A stretch of DNA of 11,707 bases from Verrucomicrobiales bacterium (GTDB lineage: Bacteria > Verrucomicrobiota > Verrucomicrobiia > Verrucomicrobiales > DEV007): assembly GCA_023253615.1 (NCBI GenBank), contig JALRFZ010000529.1, positions 1 to 11,707 on the forward strand, given 5' to 3'. Shown here one piece after another: positions 6,663 through 11,707 of this stretch. Made by a program: the position numbers and the translations under genes. The notes beneath the pieces were generated by a model, which saw nothing but the letters and a program-made list of their open reading frames with translations, did not search any database and was not told the DNA's origin. The number at the start of each line of letters is the position of its first letter. The stretch's first letter is position 1.

Positions 6663-7349
6663 TCAGGGCTCGAAGGGACGAGCCACAAGAAGCATCGGAG
6701 GCTGCGTCGCCACCGGAGGCGCCGCTGCAGGTACAGGTGGCTCCAGCTGTGGCAGCAGGACATTGCGCCAGAGGCGGTATCCCTTTTCATTCATATGGAT
6801 CCCGTCGATGGTGAACCATTCGGCGCGCGGTTGGCCGTTGGGTCCGAGCATGTGGGTATGGGTGTCGACAAACGTGACCTGCCCGAGCGCGGCGGCCTCG
6901 GCGGCGATCATGGCATTGGCTTTGCGCACCGCGCCGATGCGGACCCGCCGGGTGGGAATGAGGTTCGGTTTGATCGAAATCACAAAGACCTGCACCCCGG
7001 GAATCGCCTTTTTCAGCGCCACCGCCACCTCGCGGAACTGACCGGCGACTTTTTCGGGGGATCGCATCCACGCGATGTCGTTGTCGCCCGAATAAATCAC
7101 GTAGCGTTGGGCGGGGTATCTCGCGGCCCATTCCCCGACGTTGGCGACGAGGTGGGAGTAGGTCGTGCCCGCTTTGCCCAGATTCAGCACCTGATGACCC
7201 ACGAAATCCTGCGGCAGCGTTTTCCAGAACTCAATGCTGGAACTGCCGATGAAAACGATCGTGCGCGGATCGAAACGACCGGCCTCGGCGCGGGCAAAGG
7301 CGGGAAGGAGCAGGGAGAGGGTGAGGAGCCAGAAAGATCGCGGAGGCAT
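6663..7349 (-). CDS. Exported SGNH/GDSL-family hydrolase
   Basis: A 228-residue protein. An N-terminal signal peptide (hydrophobic residues 6-19, then FARAEAG) puts it in the envelope or outside the cell. The SGNH blocks are in order: block I IVFIGSSSIEFW (31-42; Ser37 aligns with the GDS nucleophile), block II glycine in NLGKAGTT (56-63), block III SGDND (87-91; the GxND asparagine is Asn90) and block V DGIHMNEKGY (182-191; catalytic Asp182 and His185). The family includes carbohydrate esterases, lipases and acetylhydrolases; the substrate cannot be told. The C-terminus (about 203-218) is Pro/Ala-rich, perhaps a linker or disordered tail. The start is supported by AGGA, 4 nt from the ATG. 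The stop directly abuts that of the ROK kinase. It is divergent from the Phd/ParE pair, with 123 nt between. Confidence 0.85.
   Translation of the reverse strand: MPPRSFWLLTLSLLLPAFARAEAGRFDPRTIVFIGSSSIEFWKTLPQDFVGHQVLNLGKAGTTYSHLVANVGEWAARYPAQRYVIYSGDNDIAWMRSPEKVAGQFREVAVALKKAIPGVQVFVISIKPNLIPTRRVRIGAVRKANAMIAAEAAALGQVTFVDTHTHMLGPNGQPRAEWFTIDGIHMNEKGYRLWRNVLLPQLEPPVPAAAPPVATQPPMLLVARPFEP
6667..6684. terminator. Hairpin at the ROK kinase / SGNH hydrolase stop-to-stop junction
   Basis: GGCTCG (6667-6672) and CGAGCC (6679-6684) form a perfect 6-bp stem with a 6-nt loop, starting 4 nt after the ROK stop and inside the 3' end of the convergent gene. No T-tract follows on either strand. It may act as a bidirectional transcript-end structure, but function is not shown. 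Confidence 0.3.
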
Positions 7350-7371
7350 GACTTCCTAATATCACTCAGAA

Positions 7372-7391
7372 ATTATAATAAGTAAAACTTA
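7372..7391 (-). promoter_or_regulatory. Consensus -10 box for the SGNH gene next to an AAGT/ACTT palindrome
   Basis: Plus-strand ATTATA at 7372-7377 is a perfect TATAAT on the minus strand, about 23 nt upstream of the SGNH ATG; no good -35 is seen at 17-18 nt spacing. TAAGT (7379-7383) and ACTTA (7387-7391) form a palindrome just upstream of it. Its half-sites resemble those at the divergent antitoxin promoter. The stretch 7350-7400 is strikingly AT-rich for this region. Confidence 0.35.
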
Positions 7392-7437
7392 AGGATTTCT
7401 CACTACGGTTCGTCCAAAACCATCTTGCGGAAGTTCC

Positions 7438-7466
7438 TTGCCAGAGAGAAAGTGCCACTTTAGTAT
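7438..7466 (+). promoter_or_regulatory. Promoter candidate of the Phd/ParE toxin-antitoxin pair
   Basis: TTGCCA (7438-7443, 5 of 6), a spacer of exactly 17 nt, and TAGTAT (7461-7466, 4 of 6). The -10 ends 6 nt before the ATG at 7473, so the expected transcription start falls on or beside the A of the start codon. No Shine-Dalgarno sequence is present, which agrees with a leaderless mRNA. Confidence 0.5.
7449..7461. promoter_or_regulatory. Operator-like palindrome inside the toxin-antitoxin promoter
   Basis: AAAGTG (7449-7454) and CACTTT (7456-7461) are perfect inverted repeats around one base, lying between the -35 and the -10 and touching the -10. A related imperfect site, ACTT at 7468-7471 with AAGT at 7477-7480, straddles the start codon. 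The position is what is expected for autorepression by a Phd/YefM antitoxin-toxin complex. Confidence 0.5.
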
Positions 7467-7472
7467 CACTTC

Positions 7473-7730
7473 ATGAAAGTCGAGTTGGTCACCAACCTCA
7501 AACGCAAGGCGACGGAAATTCTTGGCGAACTGGCGGTGGATCGCGAACCCGTTCTCATCACCCAGCATGGTCGGCCGGCGGCCTATCTTCTGGATGTATC
7601 GACCTTCGAAGCGATGAACGAGCGGATCACCCTCCTCGAAAACATCGCGCGAGGGGAAAGGGCCATCGAAGAAGGTCGCGTCGTGCCCCACGAAGAGGCA
7701 AAACAGCGAATGAGACGATGGCTCGAGTGA
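7473..7730 (+). CDS. Phd/YefM-family antitoxin
   Basis: An 85-residue protein. Residues 1-50 carry the Phd/YefM DNA-binding fold: a short strand, a helix LKRKATEILGEL (9-20), then EPVLITQHGRPAAYLLDVSTFEAM (25-48), the usual turn where the family reads ITxxGKPxAVLvs. The Arg/Glu-rich C-terminal part (about 50-85) is the expected toxin-binding, protease-sensitive tail. The role is to neutralise the ParE/RelE-type toxin encoded next and to repress the promoter (family knowledge). It overlaps the toxin by 13 nt. The start at 7473 has no Shine-Dalgarno sequence and lies 6 nt after a -10 element; the first residues MKVELVTNLK fit the family N-terminus. Confidence 0.9.
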   Translation: MKVELVTNLKRKATEILGELAVDREPVLITQHGRPAAYLLDVSTFEAMNERITLLENIARGERAIEEGRVVPHEEAKQRMRRWLE

Positions 7731-8026
7731 TTTGGACCGAACCAGCTTTGTCCGATCTCGACGGGATCGCCGACTACATCGCGCTAGATGATCCGGCAGC
7801 GGCAAAACGTCTCGTTCGGAAGGTCTTTTGCCGCGTCGAACAACTGATCGATCATACCGGAAGTGGCTCGATACCGCCCGACTTGCGCAAGCTGAAAAGC
7901 TACCGCCAGCTCGTCGAACCTCCCTGTAGGATTTTCTATCGACTTTCCGGAGAGGATACGGTCTACATCGTCCATGTCATGCGGGGAGAGATGATCTTAA
8001 AGCGAAGCAATCTCAAACGAAGCTGA
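7718..8026 (+). CDS. ParE/RelE-family toxin
   Basis: A 102-residue protein with the RelE/ParE fold: VIWTEPALSDLDGIADYIALDDPAAA at residues 4-29, an amphipathic helix at about 30-45, YRQLVEPPCRIFYRL at 62-76 and YIVHVMRGEMIL at 83-94. The helical hairpin WTEPALxDLDxIxDYI is characteristic of ParE-like members, which poison DNA gyrase. RelE-like ribosome-dependent mRNA cleavage cannot be excluded. Many ParE proteins read YRI where this one has CRI, and H..R near the C-terminus is partly kept as HVMRGE. The ATG lies inside the antitoxin gene (13-nt overlap), so synthesis is coupled. The gene ends 9 nt before the peptide transporter start, with no terminator between. Confidence 0.88.
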   Translation: MARVIWTEPALSDLDGIADYIALDDPAAAKRLVRKVFCRVEQLIDHTGSGSIPPDLRKLKSYRQLVEPPCRIFYRLSGEDTVYIVHVMRGEMILKRSNLKRS

Positions 8027-8035
8027 CCCAGTCCC

Positions 8036-9958
8036 ATGAACAAACCGCGCCCCTTCGCCACCACGCCCCCATCCCTCACCGGCATGCCTCCGGGCATTCC
8101 CTACATCATCGGGAACGAGGCGGCGGAGCGCTTCAGTTTCTACGGGATGAGGACCATTCTCACGGTCTTCATGGTGAACTACCTCTGGATCATGGGTGAC
8201 GTCGCGGGCACGCGTCTGAGCGACGCCGAAGCGACGCGTCGATTCCACGATTTCGTCTCGCTCGTCTATCTCACGCCGCTTTTCGGCGCGCTCATCGCGG
8301 ATTTTTTCTTCGGGAAATACCGCATCATCATGTGGCTGTCCGTGGTCTACTGCCTCGGCCACGGAGCCCTCGCCCTGATGGGGCTGGCGGGTGAAGCGGG
8401 CACCTGGCTGATGGTGGGGCTTTGGCTCATCGCGATCGGATCAGGTGGCATCAAACCCTGCGTCTCGGCGCACGTCGGTGATCAGTTTGGAAAACAGAAC
8501 CGACACCTTCTTCCCCGCATCTTCAACTGGTTCTACTGGTCGATCAATCTCGGGGCCTTCGCCTCGACCCTGCTGACGCCTTGGCTCCTCGAATGGTACG
8601 GTCCGCACTGGGCCTTCGGCGTGCCCGGCGTGCTCATGGCGCTGGCCACCTTGGTCTTCTGGATGGGACGCTGGAAATTCGTCCATGTCCCCGCCCGTGG
8701 TCTTCATGTGCTGAGCGAGATGTTCAGCCGCGACGGGCTCTTTGCGATCGGAAAGCTCTGCGCGATCTACGCCTTCGTCGCGATCTTCTGGGCTCTCTTT
8801 GATCAGAGCGGTTCCTCGTGGGTGCTCCAGGCGGAAAACATGGACCTGCGCTGGCTCGGCGTCACCTGGTTGCCCAGCCAGATTCAGGCGCTGAATCCCA
8901 TCCTCATCCTCACCTTCATCCCGCTGTTTTCCTACGTGGTCTACCCTTTCATCGACCGCTTTTATCCGCTGACGGCCCTGAGGAAGATCGCGATCGGGCT
9001 TTTCATCATGGTGATTTCCTTCGTACTCGTCGCCATCGCCCAGATGAAAATCGACGCGGGAGGGACCCCCTCGATCTCCTGGCAAATCGCCGCCTACGTC
9101 GCCCTGACCGCCGCCGAAGTGATGGTCTCGATCGTCAGCCTCGAATTCAGCTACACTCAGGCGCCGAAGTCGATGAAATCGCTCATCATGTCGCTGTGGC
9201 TCTTCGCGGTCGCCTTCGGCAATCAGGTGACCGCACGGATCAACGACCTCATCCAGGTCGATACCCCCATCGCGGAAGTGAAAGCCACTGGCAACGAGGC
9301 CTCGCACGGCGGTTTTGATGAAAAGGTCGGGACGGAGGACGACCTGCTCCTCACCTTCGACGCCGATGGCAAACGCACCGACCTGCGTTTCGCGGGACGC
9401 GGGGATCTCGATTCGATCCTCTCCCGGGTCGAGGCGCATTTTCAATCCGGTGGTTTCGCGCTGCCCTCGCAGGCCGAAGGCGCGACTCTTGCCGGCGCGG
9501 TCACCGATCCCTGGGGCAATCCCTACCAATACCGCCTCATCAACCGCAACCAGGCCCGGGTCTGGAGCGCGGGCCCTGACAAAACCCTCATGACCGAGTG
9601 GGACCAGGGTGCGGTCCTCGTGGTGAGCCGCCCCGAAACCGGGGAGCCCTCCGCCTTGGCGAAGTTCTTCGACCGATTCCACCCCGAGCGCACCTGGCTC
9701 GATCGCCGTCGCGAGGCCCTCGGCCTGCCGACCGAAGCCGATCAGGCCGCGTCCGGACCGACGATCGCCCGCGACTACTTCGTCGGCGGATTGGTGAAGC
9801 TCGAAGGTGCCGCCTACTTCTGGTTCTTCAGCGGTCTGATGCTCGCGGCCGCCGTGCTCTTCCTGATCGTCGCGAAACTCTACCGACCCCGCGAATTCTT
9901 CCACGACGACGAGGAAGAAACCGAGGCCGAAGCCGAAGAGGAAGCGGCCGGACGCTGA
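8036..9958 (+). CDS. POT/PTR2-family proton-coupled peptide transporter with an inserted pseudopilin-like domain
   Basis: A 640-residue major-facilitator protein that imports di- and tripeptides with protons across the inner membrane. POT hallmarks are ERFSFYG (31-37, from ExxERFxYYG), GSGGIKPCVSAHVGDQF (135-151), FNWFYWSINLGAF (163-175) and FWALFDQSGSSW (251-262). The N-terminal helices through TM11 (about 381-397) and TM12 (about 592-613) are clear. Between them lie about 185 extra residues (404-588), which should face the periplasm because TM12 leads to a cytoplasmic C-terminus. This insert contains VGTEDDLLLTFDADG (431-445), DPWGNPYQYR (491-500) and VWSAGPDK (509-516), the wording of the C-terminal domain of GspG-type pseudopilins, without their membrane helix. 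The tail (624-638) is almost all acidic. No Shine-Dalgarno sequence is visible. It lies 9 nt downstream of the ParE toxin, so it may share its transcript. Confidence 0.9.
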   Translation: MNKPRPFATTPPSLTGMPPGIPYIIGNEAAERFSFYGMRTILTVFMVNYLWIMGDVAGTRLSDAEATRRFHDFVSLVYLTPLFGALIADFFFGKYRIIMWLSVVYCLGHGALALMGLAGEAGTWLMVGLWLIAIGSGGIKPCVSAHVGDQFGKQNRHLLPRIFNWFYWSINLGAFASTLLTPWLLEWYGPHWAFGVPGVLMALATLVFWMGRWKFVHVPARGLHVLSEMFSRDGLFAIGKLCAIYAFVAIFWALFDQSGSSWVLQAENMDLRWLGVTWLPSQIQALNPILILTFIPLFSYVVYPFIDRFYPLTALRKIAIGLFIMVISFVLVAIAQMKIDAGGTPSISWQIAAYVALTAAEVMVSIVSLEFSYTQAPKSMKSLIMSLWLFAVAFGNQVTARINDLIQVDTPIAEVKATGNEASHGGFDEKVGTEDDLLLTFDADGKRTDLRFAGRGDLDSILSRVEAHFQSGGFALPSQAEGATLAGAVTDPWGNPYQYRLINRNQARVWSAGPDKTLMTEWDQGAVLVVSRPETGEPSALAKFFDRFHPERTWLDRRREALGLPTEADQAASGPTIARDYFVGGLVKLEGAAYFWFFSGLMLAAAVLFLIVAKLYRPREFFHDDEEETEAEAEEEAAGR

Positions 9959-9972
9959 TCAGAGACCGATCA
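9956..9972. terminator. Short inverted repeat at the transporter / C39-like gene junction
   Basis: TGATC (9956-9960) and GATCA (9968-9972) are inverted repeats around 7 nt. They include both stop codons, which abut as TGATCA. The stem is only 5 bp and has no T-tract. It is the only structure near the junction and is weak as a terminator. Confidence 0.2.
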
Positions 9973-11443
9973 CGTAAAGCCGCTTCTGCGAGATCTGCTC
10001 GGCCTCGGGCAGCGTGATCCAGCGCTCGAGGTAACGCTCGCCCCACGAGTCGGAGAAAGCGATCTCGTTGGTCTCGGCGTTGTAACCAATGATGATGACG
10101 ACGTGGGCACGGCTCGTGTCGGGCGAAAGCTTCGGATCGGCGGCCGCGGCTACGACGGCGTTCTTGTGGGAATCCCACGAATCCTTTCGCGACTGGGTGC
10201 GTTCGGTGGAGATCTCGTTGAATTCCTCGGTGCTGAACATCGCCCAGATCATCGGAATGCCCGCGTCGATCGACTTCTGGATGTCGCGCATTTTCAACTC
10301 GCCATCGATCGTTTCGAAGGAGCGGCCTTTTCGTTTGATGTCACTGCCGATGTTGGAGAGAAGAATCTCGACAGAGGTACCGCCTCCCGCCTGGGTTTCC
10401 CCCGCCATCGCGAGGAGATACATGTCGGCGGGAATGCCGAGGAAACGCATGCAGCGTTCGGCTGTCGCCGGAACGCAATAGCCTTTCGGCCCCTGATCGA
10501 CCATGGGAATGTTGGAAATGACGACGTCGCCGTTGTCGCGCTTTTCAATGAAGCTCCGCGCCCGCTCCCGGATCGTCGCATCGGATACACGGGCGGTGTT
10601 GCCCCGGTTGTCGGCAGCCTCGATCGTCTGCACCGCGAGCGACACGTATTCGTCCGGCACGTGCGAAAGGAGGAAGGCATGTCCGGCCCAATCCCATCGC
10701 TCGACTTCGACACGCGATTCTCCTTCCCCAAAGCGCTGCTTTTTCGAAGCCCCCAGGAGAGCGGAAAGTTTGCCGGAGATGATCTCGGCATCGTTTTCCA
10801 TGATGAGGCGCACCCCCTCCATTCCCCCGGGCACCGGCTTGCCCTTGATGAAATGTTCCTCCCCTCCTCCGGCCGCGCCGAAGGAATCGCCTTTGTTGGC
10901 ATAGACGATGGAAAGGCCGGTGACCTGTTCGTTTTCCCCATAGAGAGCCGCGGAGTGGGGGCGGGCCCCGAGGAAGCGGTACTCGGCGTCGGGGTAGGCC
11001 CGGTAGCTCTCGCCAATCGCGGTTTTCGATTCACGCGGCCAGTCGAGTCGGGCCGCGACCTCCTCGGGTTTGCTCGACCACAGCGTGTTTCCGGCGAAGA
11101 GCGGTTGGCCGATCGCCTCGTTGATCTGCTCGGTCGTGACGCCGCCGGTAGGGGCGAGGGCCGCCGGCATGGACGTCGGGCCGGATGGCACCGTTCCCGC
11201 GGCCGGCTTCCAGGTCGAGAGATCCTGCTGGTCCGCGGGTGAAAGCGAGGCAAGCGGCACCTCGAAGGGCTGTCCGTTCTCCAGTAAAATGGAGACCTTG
11301 CCCTCCACGACCGACACCACCTTCGCCCGGATCGCTTTGCCCGCGGAATTCGTCAGAGTCCGGAATTCCTCGGCCGCGGCCGGAAATCCGTTCATCCAGA
11401 ACACTGCTCCGGCAATAACCACAAGACGGGTAATTTCCTTCAT
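9959..11443 (-). CDS. Exported protein with an SHD1-like N-terminal domain and a C39-like papain-fold peptidase domain
   Basis: A 494-residue protein from the ATG at 11441-11443. An upstream TTG (11563) in the same frame would bury the signal peptide. Residues 1-24 (hydrophobic 6-20, ending PAAAE) are a signal peptide. Residues 26-78 (RTLTNSAGKAIRAKVVSVV, then VPLASLSPADQQDLSTW) resemble the SHD1-like beta domain common in PVC-bacterial exported proteins. Residues about 100-300 form a middle region I do not recognise. Residues about 312-480 look like C39-like peptidase: VDQGPKGYCVPATAERCM (316-333; oxyanion Gln317, nucleophile Cys323), AHVVIIIGYN (446-455; His447) and FSDSWGE (463-469; Asp465). 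All papain-type residues are present, so a thiol peptidase or transpeptidase is plausible; the substrate is unknown. No Shine-Dalgarno sequence. The stop abuts the transporter stop. Confidence 0.82.
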   Translation of the reverse strand: MKEITRLVVIAGAVFWMNGFPAAAEEFRTLTNSAGKAIRAKVVSVVEGKVSILLENGQPFEVPLASLSPADQQDLSTWKPAAGTVPSGPTSMPAALAPTGGVTTEQINEAIGQPLFAGNTLWSSKPEEVAARLDWPRESKTAIGESYRAYPDAEYRFLGARPHSAALYGENEQVTGLSIVYANKGDSFGAAGGGEEHFIKGKPVPGGMEGVRLIMENDAEIISGKLSALLGASKKQRFGEGESRVEVERWDWAGHAFLLSHVPDEYVSLAVQTIEAADNRGNTARVSDATIRERARSFIEKRDNGDVVISNIPMVDQGPKGYCVPATAERCMRFLGIPADMYLLAMAGETQAGGGTSVEILLSNIGSDIKRKGRSFETIDGELKMRDIQKSIDAGIPMIWAMFSTEEFNEISTERTQSRKDSWDSHKNAVVAAAADPKLSPDTSRAHVVIIIGYNAETNEIAFSDSWGERYLERWITLPEAEQISQKRLYVIGL

Positions 11444-11520
11444 GGCGATGACTGTAGCGCCATTGCGCAAGTCCGGCAAGCTCACCTCAAGCGTCGCCAC
11501 TTGCCCACGCAGCGACTCAT

Positions 11521-11550
11521 TAAAAAGGACACCTGAGGAAAGCCCTCGGG
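11521..11550 (-). terminator. Terminator-like hairpin upstream of the C39-like gene
   Basis: CCTGAGG (11532-11538) pairs with CCTCGGG (11544-11550), 7 bp including one G-U, with a 5-nt loop. On the minus strand it is followed, after 5 nt, by five T (plus-strand A at 11522-11526). It would stop leftward transcription from beyond the window, or attenuate the C39-like gene if its promoter is further right. The plus side is also T-rich (11553-11560), so it could work both ways. Confidence 0.4.
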
Positions 11551-11624
11551 AGGTTAATTTCAATAGGACAGGTCCACGGCAAGTTTTGCTAAAACAACGG
11601 TGTGGAAAACTCGCTCAGAAAACA

Positions 11625-11706
11625 TCGGCCGGGAGGCCCGTGGCGGCACTTTCCGCGAGGGTGCCGAAGCTGGTTCGGCGGGGGTTCGAATCACCCTCCC
11701 GGCCGA
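11625..11706 (+). ncRNA. tRNA-like folded element without a recognisable anticodon arm
   Basis: TCGGCCGGGA (11625-11634) and its exact reverse complement (11697-11706) form a 10-bp outer stem. Directly before the 3' strand lies a tRNA T-arm of exact geometry: GGGGG (11680-11684), loop TTCGAAT (11685-11691), CACCC (11692-11696), with one G-A mismatch. Just upstream, GCCGAA (11663-11668) and TTCGGC (11674-11679) form a 6-bp hairpin resembling a long variable arm. The remaining 28 nt are too short for normal D and anticodon arms. They fold either as GCGG/CCGC (11643-11646 region with 11653-11656), or as CGGCAC/GTGCCG (11644-11649 with 11661-11666). No T33-containing anticodon loop is seen. It could be a degenerate type II tRNA, an unusual tRNA variant, or a structured element that mimics one. 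Confidence 0.35.
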
Positions 11707-11707
11707 C

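Noticed and set aside
9245..9799. The transporter insertion as a frameshift or a fused separate gene
   Set aside because: The reading frame is continuous, TM12 with normal POT wording follows the insert, and no stop, internal start or ribosome site is seen.
8441..9904. 487-residue minus-strand open frame opposite the peptide transporter
   Set aside because: It is antisense to an obvious membrane protein; its charged Asp/Glu/Arg/His-rich sequence is the usual mirror of hydrophobic codons.
10103..11242. 379-residue plus-strand open frame opposite the C39-like gene
   Set aside because: No motifs, and it is antisense to a protein with a signal peptide and a full papain-type residue set.
11444..11563. 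TTG start at 11563 for the C39-like protein
   Set aside because: It would put 40 residues before a clean signal peptide and would include the terminator-like hairpin in coding sequence.
1..11707. CRISPR array, insertion sequence or prophage genes
   Set aside because: No regularly spaced direct repeats, no transposase or integrase motifs and no terminal inverted repeats with target duplications were seen.

Overview
The window reads as a high-GC (roughly 60-65 %) Gram-negative-type bacterial chromosome. I place it tentatively in the PVC superphylum, probably Verrucomicrobiota. The reasons are the exported protein with an SHD1-like N-terminal domain, the general protein style, and the fact that very few genes have a Shine-Dalgarno sequence. 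No rRNA or other phylogenetic marker is present, so this is inference.

Layout. (1) 2-1038, plus strand: the 3' part of clpS, then a small accessory pair, a DUF2281/DUF433 antitoxin and a DUF5615 PIN-like toxin overlapping by 1 nt. (2) 1110-3362, minus strand: an exported DUF1287 protein downstream of gpmI (cofactor-independent phosphoglycerate mutase). (3) 3523-6662, plus strand: cdsA, dxr and a ROK-family sugar kinase, packed tightly (9-nt gap, then a 4-nt overlap) and divergent from gpmI. This looks like one operon joining phospholipid (CDP-diacylglycerol) and isoprenoid (MEP pathway) precursor synthesis to a kinase. (4) 6663-7349, minus strand: an exported SGNH hydrolase whose stop codon abuts the ROK stop. 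(5) 7473-9958, plus strand: a Phd/YefM-ParE toxin-antitoxin pair with a recognisable promoter and operator-like palindromes, followed 9 nt later by a POT-family peptide transporter. The transporter carries a large extra domain resembling a type II secretion pseudopilin (GspG) between its last two membrane helices. (6) 9959-11443, minus strand: an exported SHD1-like / C39-like papain-fold protein, again stop-to-stop with its neighbour. (7) 11444-11707: a non-coding stretch with a terminator-like hairpin and, at the window edge, a tRNA-like folded element without a recognisable anticodon arm.

The core genes are housekeeping. The parts worth a second look are the pseudopilin-like insertion in the transporter, the tRNA-like element at the right edge, the ROK kinase with a lysine-rich tail and no zinc-site cysteines, the two antitoxin genes that may be transcribed without a leader, and two convergent gene pairs that share the same TGATCA stop-to-stop junction.
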